64,000 nucleotides of DNA from JBBROS01 sp965217935. Its GTDB lineage: Bacteria; Pseudomonadota; Alphaproteobacteria; Acetobacterales; Acetobacteraceae. The notes below the pieces were generated by a model, which saw only the letters and a list, made by a program, of their open reading frames with translations, made no database searches and had not been told where the DNA came from. Shown here in pieces: positions 1 to 8,900 of this stretch; positions within the stretch are counted from its first letter, which is position 1; every line of letters starts with the position of its first letter. The stretch covers positions 3,968,001 through 4,032,000 of the forward strand of contig OZ244581.1 of the NCBI GenBank assembly GCA_965217935.1, in the 5' to 3' direction. Position numbers and translations under genes: made by a program.

Positions 1-371
1 GCCCGACCGTACTGCGCATCAACAGCCTTCGTCCGTCATGAACTAGGTTCTTGCGACCGGGCAGCGCCCAGAAGCTGAACAGCGCTGCGCCGTCGCTTAC
101 TGCCGGCGCGACCGCCACCAGCGGATCGGGGTCAGGCAGCCAGACCGGCTCCGCCGCGCGTGCGTCGAGAGTCGGGTTCTCCAGGAAATCGCAACCCCCA
201 GGGCTCGGCGCGTCGGCTGGCGCGGAAGAGCGTTGCCGGGCGACGGGCTCGGCCGTGTCGCCGCCAATCCCGCACATAGGCGTTGTTCCGACGCAGATAC
301 TCCCAGGCGCGGCCGGGGGCGTCGAGACTCAGAATGTAGAGGTAGGCGGCGGTGGGTCCGGTTGCGGGCAT
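1..371 (-). pseudogene. DUF6499-type regulator, 5' part, frameshifted and cut by the window edge
   Basis: The start codon at 371 follows a GGAG ribosome site. The first residues (AAYLYILSLDAPGRAWEYLR) match the DUF6499 head of regulators carried by alphaproteobacterial conjugative elements, which usually continue into DUF2285. The frame breaks near 186-190 at a TTT run on the coding strand. Before it the protein reads PWGLRF; one base later the other frame resumes with FLENPTLDARAAEPVWL and stays open to position 1. One extra base therefore splits the gene, or the sequence has an error there. It sits beside the XRE gene, as regulators usually do in these elements. Family assignment is by recall of the pattern, with moderate confidence. 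Confidence 0.55.
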
Positions 372-526
372 AGCGTTCACTCCACGGTTGCTCCGGGGAA
401 GAACGCCGGCGCCCGGTGTCAGCTCGAAGCTCTGGAGGCTGAACGCGCGAGTTGATGATTTTCTAGCTGCGCGAAACGTGCTTTTCCGCAACTACCGACA
501 AGGGGCGTTGGAACGAGGCTCCGACA

Positions 527-790
527 CTACGATGCGACGTGACGGCTAGTCTTCGACGTGGAGAGCAGATCATCTATCAGCGCGTGCACATCGAGACCGA
601 TTACCTCGGCGATGTCGAGCAACTCGACGACGTCGACGCGGCGTCCGCCGCTCTCGATAGAAGACACGACGGATTGATAGCGGTCGAGCTTCTTGGCCAA
701 ATCCGCCTGGCTCAGGCCCGCCCGTTTGCGTTGCTCGACGAGGAGGTCGATCAGGCGGACTTGTCTTGGGGAACGCAGGGTCTTGGGCAT
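527..790 (-). CDS. XRE-family helix-turn-helix repressor (87 aa)
   Basis: A short DNA-binding protein consisting of one Cro/C1-type helix-turn-helix. The recognition region (GLSQADLAKKLDRYQSVVSS, about residues 25-44) has the classical SQ-x-LA-x-KL and S-x-V-SS-x-E pattern. The length is normal for a single-domain XRE regulator. It is transcribed away from the PAS-like gene at 894, and the roughly 100 bp between them holds a candidate operator, so autoregulation is likely. Inferred role: repressor of element functions such as excision or transfer. A paired toxin gene was looked for and not seen. Confidence 0.85.
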   Translation of the reverse strand: MPKTLRSPRQVRLIDLLVEQRKRAGLSQADLAKKLDRYQSVVSSIESGGRRVDVVELLDIAEVIGLDVHALIDDLLSTSKTSRHVAS

Positions 791-846
791 GTGCCCGTGT
801 CGTCTCGATTGCAGAGGCCGACAGACCGAGTAAGTGGATTTCCGGG

Positions 847-866
847 TTAACAGAAAATCTGGTTAG
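847..866. promoter_or_regulatory. Candidate operator between divergent genes
   Basis: Imperfect dyad TAACAGA-aaa-TCTGGTTA, with a one-base bulge on the right arm, lies between the XRE start (790) and the PAS-like start (894). Position and symmetry suggest an XRE operator. This is an inference from the sequence only. Confidence 0.3.
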
Positions 867-893
867 ATCGGGATCCAGAACGGGAGAGGCACG

Positions 894-1328
894 ATGAGCT
901 TGATCGAGCAACGGCATCCCAAGCTCGGGCAGCTGCTCCGGGTTTGGCGGTCCTATTGCCAAGGGGACAGCCTCCCGCACGCGAGCGAGCTGGCCGGCGA
1001 CGCGCTCACCGGGCTCGAGTCTTCGACGGTGCTGTTGATGCCTAGCGACAATGGCGCGGGTCGGTTGACGATCGCAACGAGCGGAGCCGAGGTCGATGCG
1101 CTCTACGGCGAGTCGCTCGCCGGTGCCCCGGTCGAGCGGCTGGCGCCGCTGCGCGGCGACGCGGGAAGCGAAGCGAGATCGGCGATCGAGACGGCGCGGC
1201 CAGTGGTGATCGAGGATGAACTCCGCGTTGGTGAGCGCCGGCGACGGGTCGCTCGCCTCTACCTTCCGCTCGCCAACGACGACGGCTCGGCCGACGGCGT
1301 GCTATGCGGGATCGTTGCCGTCTCCTGA
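894..1328 (+). CDS. PAS_5-like sensor/regulator protein (144 aa)
   Basis: The start ATG follows a GGGAGAGG ribosome site. The protein opens with a segment typical of small alphaproteobacterial PAS_5 proteins (HPKLGQLLRVWRSYCQG), and the pattern LYGESLAGAPVERLAP near residues 69-84 matches the usual LCG-x-EL-x-G-R-x-F-x-LW core of that fold. No output domain or membrane segment is visible, so it probably acts through a partner. Ligand and target are unknown. It diverges from the XRE gene and may share its control region. Confidence 0.6.
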   Translation: MSLIEQRHPKLGQLLRVWRSYCQGDSLPHASELAGDALTGLESSTVLLMPSDNGAGRLTIATSGAEVDALYGESLAGAPVERLAPLRGDAGSEARSAIETARPVVIEDELRVGERRRRVARLYLPLANDDGSADGVLCGIVAVS

Positions 1329-1382
1329 TTGCGAAAACCGCGTTCGCCCCGCTCCGGGTGGAGCGGGGCGTCGCAGGGGGCT

Positions 1383-1706
1383 TTAGTCGCCGTTGCGCTT
1401 GTTCGGGCGCGACCAGATGAGGCTGTAGGTGTCGCTGCCCTCGTCGTCGAAGAGGTTCGCGAAGATGGGGGCGGTGAAGCTTGGATCGTCGAGCTTGAGG
1501 CCCAGATAGTCCCGGCCCTCGTTGGAGCGCTTGGCCCAGGCGGCGCCGATCTCGACCTTTCCGACGAAGACGCGGTGGCTGGGGGCGTTGTCGTTGGAGC
1601 GGGTCTCCTCGGGGGTGATGCGGACGTTCTTGGCCTGAAGGCTCAGGGTGGTGATCGAGCCGGTGTAGTCGTTGCCGGTTTTCTTGAAGCTGCCGATGGT
1701 CGCCAT
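1383..1706 (-). CDS. DUF736 family protein (107 aa)
   Basis: Starts at the ATG at 1706 behind a clear AGGAGACACC ribosome site. MATIGSFKKTGNDYTGSI is the hallmark N-terminus of DUF736, and the conserved APIFANLFDDEGSDTYSLIW-type end is present. Length is normal for the family. DUF736 proteins are small soluble proteins found almost only on alphaproteobacterial plasmids and integrative elements; their biochemical function is not known. The gene is a strong marker of an ICE backbone. The upstream leader resembles that of the DUF2493 gene (see 1736 and 4608). Confidence 0.93.
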   Translation of the reverse strand: MATIGSFKKTGNDYTGSITTLSLQAKNVRITPEETRSNDNAPSHRVFVGKVEIGAAWAKRSNEGRDYLGLKLDDPSFTAPIFANLFDDEGSDTYSLIWSRPNKRNGD

Positions 1707-1735
1707 GGTGGTGTCTCCTGCTGTCTTTCGAGCCC

Positions 1736-1899
1736 GCGCCCATCGCGGCCTCGATGGCGATCGAAGGGCCGGGGGCGATCGACGACGCACTCGCTTGCGA
1801 GCCGGAACACAGTGGAGGATGGCGGGCGGGCGGCTTTCTTGCCTCGCGAGGAATGCGCGGCACGCGCAGGGGAAGAAAGTTGGCCGGCCGCCGTTGCGG
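1736..1899. repeat. Leader repeat copy 1, upstream of DUF736
   Basis: This stretch shares long blocks with 4608-4783: GCGCCCATCGCGGCCT, then a variable middle, then GGCGGCTTTCTTGCCTCGCG, AGGAATG, GCAGGGGAAGAAAGT and a GCCGTTGC end. The CTTTCTT and AAGAAAG blocks can pair into a long hairpin. Both copies begin about 30 bp upstream of a minus-strand start codon, so they act as leaders. The whole non-genic interval 1707-2195 contains this element and otherwise only antisense or random frames. Confidence 0.75.
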
Positions 1900-2195
1900 C
1901 AGAGGCGATCGAGGCGCAGCCGTCCCTCGGTCAGATCAGGCCATTAAGAGGCACGTGGAGCGCGCGCGTCCAGGACAGCGCCTCAGAGACTACAACCGCG
2001 AACCTTCGGGCTTCAATCTTCGGCACGTCCACTCGGAACCACCATCCCTTTGTGAGGCCATCCGGCCCCGCTGCCCCAAGATGGGATCACGCACTCGCCC
2101 CCGCCCCACGATCCGCAACGGGCCGACGGGCGCCGCTCCGCTCTGGCTTGCGCTCCCAGAGGGCTGCGCACGCCGGGCTCACCGCGATCGGTTGC

Positions 2196-2714
2196 TCACC
2201 CGGTTCCAGCATCTGCCTCCGCGACGTGGGGCCCGCCTGCCTGCTCGCTGACACGCGCTGATCGCCGAACAGTCTCGGCGAAAGTTGCCGGCCGCGCCTC
2301 GCCTTCCCGGAGCGGGGCGAATGCGCTCAGCCGCGTAAAGGCGACCGATCCGATGACGAAGCAGCCGGCGATCGAGAACGCGTGCCGCCAGCCTTCTCCG
2401 GGAATGCAGAGGCTGACGATCCCCAGCGTCGAGTAGTAGCCGGCAACGGCTGCCGGGATCGCGAAGATAGCGGCAATGCCGACGCGCGCGGTCGCGGAGC
2501 GGGCTACGCTGAAGGCGGCTTTGCCTACGCCAAAGGTGACCGCGCCCGCGATCAGGCCGATGAGGGCCGACCCGACCAGGCCGGCCCCGGTGCGGTGCGC
2601 GAAGGAAGTCGCGCTGACGCCTACGAAGAAGGGCAGCGCGTAGACGGAGAGGTTGAAGATGAGCCAGGCGATCAGCGCGAATGCGCCGCCGGTGAGGATA
2701 AGACCAAGGATCAT
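2196..2714 (-). CDS. Small integral membrane protein (172 aa)
   Basis: The start at 2714 has AGGAG upstream; another ATG at 2719 is out of frame. About four hydrophobic segments are visible: near residues 3-20 (ILGLILTGGAFALIAWLIF), 38-62, 71-93 and 102-122, followed by a polar C-terminal tail rich in Arg and Glu. No domain is recognised. Similar unnamed membrane proteins occur near DUF736 in alphaproteobacterial elements. A role in transfer or entry exclusion would be speculation. Confidence 0.7.
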   Translation of the reverse strand: MILGLILTGGAFALIAWLIFNLSVYALPFFVGVSATSFAHRTGAGLVGSALIGLIAGAVTFGVGKAAFSVARSATARVGIAAIFAIPAAVAGYYSTLGIVSLCIPGEGWRHAFSIAGCFVIGSVAFTRLSAFAPLREGEARPATFAETVRRSARVSEQAGGPHVAEADAGTG

Positions 2715-2865
2715 AGCATTGCTCCTAGACGTGCGAGGTCCGGAGCGCCGCCACCACCACCTTGACGCTTCGCCGGAAGTATAGCCGCGTTCGGGACGAC
2801 GTGGAAACACAAAGCTGCAAGTCCGGCGAAGCGGACCTGCGCTTGCGTGCGAAATCGGAAAGGGG

Positions 2866-3030
2866 TCACCGCTCCCATGGATCGTACTCGTGAACCACGG
2901 TCGCGGGATCGCCGTCGAACTCGGCCGACGGCATCACGCCGAAGCTGCTGCCGGTGCGGAACAGCGTGACGCAGGTCATCAGGGTCTTGGCGAGGCTCCA
3001 GGCGCTGCGCTGTGCGATCGAGAGGGACAT
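2866..3030 (-). CDS. Small conserved-looking hypothetical protein (54 aa)
   Basis: The ATG at 3030 has an AGGAG ribosome site seven bases away. The product starts MSLSIAQRSAWSLAKTLMTC and ends with an acidic DPATVVHEYDPWER tail. No signal peptide or known fold is evident. The good ribosome site and the composition switch from a basic/hydrophobic N-terminus to an acidic tail argue for a real gene. Function unknown. Confidence 0.55.
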   Translation of the reverse strand: MSLSIAQRSAWSLAKTLMTCVTLFRTGSSFGVMPSAEFDGDPATVVHEYDPWER

Positions 3031-3327
3031 CGTTCGGCTCCTGTCTCTGGAGCGGAGACCATCCCCGCTCGACAGGCGCCCGAAGTGTCCGGCGCGGGGC
3101 CGCAATCATCGCCCAGCCGAAGGCGTAGCGACGGCAAGCTCTGCTTAGCCGACCCCTTGTGGGTTGATGGCGTCAGGCCCCGCGGTGGACCAAGGATAGC
3201 GCCTATGAGAGCGGTGGTGTCCCGCCGGAGAGGAGCGATGCTGACCGTTGTCGTCTGCTCGCCAAGGGGTGCCTTCGTCTTTGAGAGCTGCTGGGCTAGG
3301 GATCCGTCCGTGTGCTGGGGTGATCGT

Positions 3328-3582
3328 ATGATGGGAGATGAACACTTGTCTGAGGGCGATGTAGAAGTGCTCGATTGGATTCGGACGGCTTTCACGAGGG
3401 AGGCCATTGATCAGATATACGGCGCATTCGTCGACGCGGGCCGGGAGCCATCGGACGAGGTGCTTGAAGCGATGTCTTCGATTGTCCGGTCGAGCCATAA
3501 CGAACAGCGTCGCTACATCGCGCTGCTCGCTCGGAAGTCTGGATCCTCCCTGCTGTCGGCCCACTTGCGCCCCGATGATTGA
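3328..3582 (+). CDS. Hypothetical protein (84 aa)
   Basis: The frame is open much further upstream, but protein-like sequence begins at the tandem ATGs at 3328/3331 (MMGDEHLSEGDVEVLDWIRT). The product looks all-helical and acidic with several amphipathic stretches, ending SAHLRPDD. It is one of the few plus-strand genes in the ICE backbone and converges on the DUF2493 gene. No family is recognised, and the ribosome site (GGGGTGATC) is only fair. Confidence 0.45.
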   Translation: MMGDEHLSEGDVEVLDWIRTAFTREAIDQIYGAFVDAGREPSDEVLEAMSSIVRSSHNEQRRYIALLARKSGSSLLSAHLRPDD

Positions 3583-3639
3583 CGATGATGGCCTTACAAG
3601 CGGGTTCAGTATCGTCTCAGAAGAAGGGTGGAGCGGCGC

Positions 3640-4581
3640 TCACGCGCCGCCCTCCTTTCTGAAGTCGAACAGCGGGATGCCGAGAACCTTGGCCTTGTCC
3701 GCGAGGTTGTCGGTAATGCCCGAGCCCGGGAAGAGGACGATCCCGATCGGCATGACGCCGAGCATCTGATCGTTGCGCTTGAACGGCGCGGCCTTCTGGT
3801 GGCGCGTCCAGTCGGGCTTAAAGGCGATCTGCACGACCTTGCGGGCGTCCGCCCAGCAGGCGGCGATGCGCTCGGCGCCCTTGGGTGAGCCCCCGTGCAG
3901 CAGCACCATGTCGGAGTGCTTGGCGTGGACCCGGTCGAGCGCGGCCCAGATCTTCTTGGTGTCGTTGAACTCGTGCCCGCCAGCGAACGCGATCTTGGCT
4001 CCCTTGGGGATCAGCACCTCGGTCTCGGCCCGGCGCTTGGCGGAGATGAAGTCGCGGCTGTCGATCATCGCCGCGGTCATGGCCTTGCGGTTCACCATCG
4101 ACCCGTGGCGGGGTTTCCAGGTCGAGCCGGTGTGAGCCTCGAACAGCTCGCCGGCCTGGTCGCGGATGGCCTCGAACGTGTCGCGGCGGTCGATGCGGTT
4201 CTGCCCCTCGATGAGGAGGCGCTCCAGTTCGACCGAGCGGACCTCGGAGCCGTCCTGGTCGCGCTGGCTGCGCTTCTGCTCGTCCTCGTTGTCGTCGAGA
4301 TCGCGCTGCGCCTGTTCGGCCATGCGGTGGAACACGTTCACCTGCGACCAGAGGAGCTGTTCGAGGTCGGGTTCGAGCGGCGTGTCGGTGAAGGTCGAGA
4401 CGAGGGCGTCGAAGACATCGGCCAGTGCGCCCTGGATGCTCAGCGGCTCGGGCATCGGGCGGGGGTCGGGCTCGCCCGGCGTGTGGTGGTAGCCGTGGAG
4501 TTCCAAGGTCTCGACGAGGTCGGCGGTGGGAGAAGTCTCGTGCTCGGGCTCGTCGTCGTGGAGGTCGTAGCTGGTCGCCAT
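3640..4581 (-). CDS. DUF2493 (SLOG-fold) protein (313 aa)
   Basis: The C-terminal third carries the DUF2493 signature: IAFAGGHEFNDTKKIWAALD, MVLLHGGSPKGAERIAACWA and FKPDWTRHQKAAPFKRNDQM, then the GIVLFPGSGIT loop. DUF2493 belongs to the SLOG superfamily, whose members bind nucleotides or nucleotide-derived ligands. The N-terminal 190 residues are acidic and helical (long E/D/Q/R stretch near 95-130) and probably a partner-binding extension. Start chosen at 4581, where the protein-like MATSYDLHDDEPEHE begins. It is part of the conserved element backbone; its molecular role is not established. Confidence 0.88.
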   Translation of the reverse strand: MATSYDLHDDEPEHETSPTADLVETLELHGYHHTPGEPDPRPMPEPLSIQGALADVFDALVSTFTDTPLEPDLEQLLWSQVNVFHRMAEQAQRDLDDNEDEQKRSQRDQDGSEVRSVELERLLIEGQNRIDRRDTFEAIRDQAGELFEAHTGSTWKPRHGSMVNRKAMTAAMIDSRDFISAKRRAETEVLIPKGAKIAFAGGHEFNDTKKIWAALDRVHAKHSDMVLLHGGSPKGAERIAACWADARKVVQIAFKPDWTRHQKAAPFKRNDQMLGVMPIGIVLFPGSGITDNLADKAKVLGIPLFDFRKEGGA

Positions 4582-4607
4582 CGGGATCGTCCTTCTCGGC
4601 GGAAGCC

Positions 4608-4783
4608 GCGCCCATCGCGGCCTTCGTGGCGATCCGAAGCCGGGAGCGGACGGGGCCTGCACCGCCGGGCGCAAGCCCCGAGCGGCCGAAGCGCAGCGGA
4701 GGACGGCGAAGGGCGGCTTTCTTGCCTCGCGAGGAATGGCGGCGCAGCCGGCAGGGGAAGAAAGTCGACCGCAGCCGTTGCCG
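4608..4783. repeat. Leader repeat copy 2, upstream of DUF2493
   Basis: Second copy of the element described at 1736-1899, with the same block order and the same distance to a start codon. The blocks GCGCCCATCGCGGCCT, GGCGGCTTTCTTGCCTCGCG and GGCAGGGGAAGAAAGT are near identical; the spacing between the first two differs by a few bases. The remaining interval up to 4912 holds no gene I can support. Confidence 0.75.
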
Positions 4784-4912
4784 GCCCCGTCCGCTCCCGG
4801 TCCGAAATCGCCCTCTAGAAGGCCGTGGGCGGCGGCCTCTCCGAGATGCAGGGCGGTCCCGAGTGCCGGACGCGCTCATCGCCCCTGACGGGACGAGGCA
4901 CGCTCCTGACCC

Positions 4913-5956
4913 TCACCGCCTCCCGGCGTCGCCGTCCAGGAACCGCGCGACGTCCTCCGGTGCGAGCTGCTCCCGCAATGCGTCGACCAGCGCCGCAGCA
5001 CCCCGGCGTCGAAGGTCTTCGTTGAAGTCACCCTCGATCGGCACGAGTTCGCGTAGCTCGATCCCGGACAGGTCCTCCCGGCCGCGCAGGTGCTCCACCG
5101 CATGGCGGCCCGCGCGATCGTCATCTCGGGCAACGTAGAGGCGACGCAGCCCCGCAGGCATGACCAGGGCGGCAAGGTGGTTGGACGAGAGCGCGGCGAC
5201 CATCGGCATCTGGGGCAGCCCCGTCCGCAACGACAACATCGTCTCCAGGCCCTCGCCGGCGGCGAGCACATCGCAGGCTCTGCCGAACCGGACCCCGTTG
5301 CCGAGCAGGTGTCCCATGGCCTTGCGCGGCGTCGAGAGCTGCGCCTTCGTCGCCTGTGCCGGATCGAGCCAGGTGCGATGCACGCCGGTGATCGCGCCGT
5401 CGAGGTCGGTGACGGCAGCCAGCAATGCGGGCCGGCTTCCGCGACGTCCATGCTCGGCCGCTTGGTAGTAGCATGAGGGGTGGAACCGGAGCGGCAGGGC
5501 GTTCAGGTCCGCCGTGATGCCACGCTCGCGAAGATAGGCTTCCGCCAGCGTGCCCCGGAGCGGTTGGCCCATCGCGTACAAGCGCCTCGATGCTTCGGGC
5601 GACGATCGTGGCGCCGGGATCGGCTTCGGCGGCTCGGGCCTCGGCAGCGTCAGGAAGAGCCGCGCCTCGTCCATGGCCTCGGTCAGCGTGTGGTGGTTGC
5701 GGTTGAGACGGATGAGGTCGAGCAGGTCGCCATGCTCGCCGGTGGCGGCGTCGGTCCACTTGCCGGCCGCACCCTTGCCGGAGTCGGGTCCGCGCAGGCG
5801 GACGTAGAGGCTGCGCCCCGGCGTATTGGTGGCGTCGCCCACTAGCCAGTAGGAGCCCTCCCGTCGCCCGTTGGAGAGGTACTCGCGGCACACCGCCTCG
5901 GCATCACGCGCGAGACGGTGCGCCAGATCGGCCGCCTGGCCTTCGACGAAGGCCAT
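4913..5956 (-). CDS. Toprim-domain primase-like protein (347 aa)
   Basis: Begins at 5956, one base after the stop of the helicase gene, so the two are probably translationally coupled. The N-terminal 100 residues (YWLVGDATNTPGRSLYVRLR, WTDAATGEHGDLLDLI) match the DNA-binding head of plasmid DUF7146/Toprim proteins. A Toprim_3 fold follows with its metal ligands: E235 in AAGEGLET and the D278/D280 pair in YVARDDDRAG. Toprim domains act in primases, topoisomerases and nucleases; here a role in element DNA replication or repair with the neighbouring helicase is inferred. A CHC2 zinc finger is absent. Confidence 0.87.
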   Translation of the reverse strand: MAFVEGQAADLAHRLARDAEAVCREYLSNGRREGSYWLVGDATNTPGRSLYVRLRGPDSGKGAAGKWTDAATGEHGDLLDLIRLNRNHHTLTEAMDEARLFLTLPRPEPPKPIPAPRSSPEASRRLYAMGQPLRGTLAEAYLRERGITADLNALPLRFHPSCYYQAAEHGRRGSRPALLAAVTDLDGAITGVHRTWLDPAQATKAQLSTPRKAMGHLLGNGVRFGRACDVLAAGEGLETMLSLRTGLPQMPMVAALSSNHLAALVMPAGLRRLYVARDDDRAGRHAVEHLRGREDLSGIELRELVPIEGDFNEDLRRRGAAALVDALREQLAPEDVARFLDGDAGRR

Positions 5957-5957
5957 C

Positions 5958-8900
5958 TCAGGCCGCCACGGCTTGAGGTGAGGTCCTGGCGACCACGCGC
6001 GCGAGTGGGTGCCGTTCGAGCACCGCGCCCAGGATCGCCGGCCCTCGTGCATCGACGGGCACGAACAGCCGCAGTCGCCAGCTGATGATCTCGGACGTGA
6101 GCCCCATCGCCTTCAGCCTGTCGACCATGCCGTCGGTCGCGCCGGTGAGTTCGACGCGCTCGACGCCCATCACGCGCGAGCGCCGGACGGCGAGGCCGTC
6201 GGCAAGCTGCAGCAGATCGCCCCGGTGGAGGACTGCGACCCAGGCCTCCGCCGGTTTGACGGTCGGCGCCTCAGTCCCGAGGCTGTCGGCGATCCAGGCG
6301 GGCGACACCAATCGGCCGAGCACGCGCTCGCCATCGTCGGTCTGCAGGCGGTAGACGCGGCAGCCGTCGTCGGGCAGTCGCCGCCAGATCGGCAGCAGCA
6401 GCCCGGTGACGATCCAGAACCGGCTCTCGACGAACTCGGGCAGCGTGGCGACTTCGGCGTCCCACGCCGACGCGAACGCCGCCTCGCCGACCTCCTCCCA
6501 ACGACTGCCCTCGAAGGCCGCCTCGGCGATGTTCTTGCGCTCGGTCGGCCGCACGAGCCGCACGCGGCGTTCGACCTCGCCATCGTCGAGGGTGAGGCTG
6601 GCCGCGGCGACCTGGACGGCGGCGTGGCTTGAGCGTGCGTTGACCAGCAAGCGGCCACGGCGCTCGCGGGCGAAGTCGAGCGCATCGACCAAGGTCATCG
6701 CGTTGGTCCGGTCGAGCCGCACCACTTCGAACGCGCGCGTCTCCGCGCCGGTGGCGGCGTGGGTGTAGACGGTGCGACGGTCGACGATGCGGAGCGACGC
6801 CGCGCTGACGGTCTCAACGCCCCGGTCGAAGCTGCCGGCCGCAACCGCAGCTTCGACGCGTGCGGCGAGCAGCCCGTCGAAGACATCGAACAAGAGGTTC
6901 TGCAAGCTGATCGGCAGCGCCAGCACGCGGTTCAGGAACTGCGTGATCGGCGGCAGCTCCTCGCGAACCGCGCCGTCGCGGGTGGTCAGCGACAGGCCGG
7001 TCGCGTCCTCGAAGCGCCCGAGCGAGCAGCCGTCGACCTTGCCGAGAAGGAGCAACATGTAGAGTTGGCGCAGTGCCGCCCGCGCGTACTCATTCTCGAG
7101 GTTGTCGGAGGCGCGGAACATGCCCTGGCCGCCGGTCTGGCGCTGCCCGCGCGTGATCGCGCCCAAGGTGTCGAGCCGACGCGCGATGGTCGACAGGAAC
7201 CGCTTTTCGCCGCGCACGTCGGTGGCGATCGGCCGGAACAGCGGCGGCTGCGCTTGGTGCGTCCGGTTCGTGCGGCCGAGCCCTTGGATCGCGGCGTCGG
7301 CCTTCCACCCGGCTTCGAGCAGGTAGTGGACCCGCAGCCGCTGGTTCTTCGCCCCGAGGTCGGCGTGGTAGCTCCGCCCTGTGCCGCCCGCGTCGGAGAA
7401 GACGAGGATGCGCTTCTCGTCGTCCTGGAAGGCGGAGGTCTCGGCGAGGTTGGCGCCCGCGGGCCGCCCTTCGATCGCAAGCCGGTCAACGCCGTCGTCA
7501 CCGCGCTTGCGGACGATTCGGCGCGAACGTCCGGTCACCTCGGCCACGACATCGGTCCCGAACCGCTGCACGATCTGGTCGAGCGCGCCCTGGACGGGCG
7601 GCAGTGACGCGAGTTGCTCGATCAGCACGTCACGGCGCTCGACTGCGTCGCGGCAGGGCACGGGCTGGCCGTCGTCGTAGACCGGCCGGGAGGACAGGTT
7701 GCCCTCGCCGTCGGTGAACGGCTTATAGAGCTGCACCGGGAAGGCATGGGCGAGGTAGTCGAGCACGTATTCGCGCGGCGTGATGTCGACCTGGACGTCC
7801 GACCATTCCTCGGCCGGGATGTCGGTGATGCGGCGCTCCATCAGCGCTTCGCCCGTCGAGACGATCTGGACCACGCAGGCGTGGCCGCACGCGAGATCCT
7901 GATCGACATGCGCGATCAGCGTCGGCGTCTTCATCGAGGTCAGCAGGTGCCCGAAGAAGCGCTGCTTCGAGCTTTCGAACGCCGAGCGCGCCGCGGACTT
8001 GGCCTGGGCGTTCAGGGTCGACGAGCCGCCCTCGGCGTTGGCGCTGGTGACGCCTGTGGCCTCCAGCGCTGCGGCCAGGTTGTGGTGGATGATCTGGAAC
8101 GCGCCCGCATAGGCGTCGTAGATGCGCGTCTGCTCCGGCGTGAGCGCGTGCTCGAGGATCTCGTATTCGACGCCGTCATAGGAGAGCGATCGCGCGGTGT
8201 AGAGGCCGAGCGCACGCAGATCGCGGGCGAGGACCTCCATTGCCGCCACGCCGCCGGTTTCGATCGCGGCCACGAACTCCGCGCGGGTCGCGAACGGGAA
8301 GTCCTCGCCGCCCCACAACCCCAACCGCTGCGCATAGGCGAGGTTCTGGACGGTGGTGGCGCCGGTCGCCGACACGTAGAGCACGCGGGCGTTGGGCAGC
8401 GCGTGCTGAAGGCGCAAGCCCGCGCGGCCCTGCTGCGAGGGCGCGGCGTCACCGCGCTCGCCCTTGCCGCCGGCGGCGTTCTGCATGGCGTGGCTCTCGT
8501 CGAAGACGATCACTCCGTCGAAGTCGGTGCCCAGCCAATCTACGATCTGCTGGACGCGGCTGACACGCTCGTCTCGGGCGTCCGAGCGAAGCGTGGCGTA
8601 GGTGGCGAACAGGATGCCGTCCTCCAGCCGGATGGGCGTTCCCTGGCGGAAGCGCGACAGCGGTTGGATGAGCAGGCGTTCTTGGCCGAGCGCCGACCAG
8701 TCGCGCTGGGCGTCCTCGATCAGCGTGTCGGACTTCGACACCCAGAGCGCGCGTTTGCGGCCCTTGAGCCAGTTGTCGAGGATGACGGCTGCGACTTGGC
8801 GGCCCTTGCCGGCTCCCGTGCCGTCGCCGAGCATGAACCCGCGCCTGAAGCGGACGGCGGTCTCCGCCTCGTCGAGGGCGGCGCTGACGACGTCGTAGGT

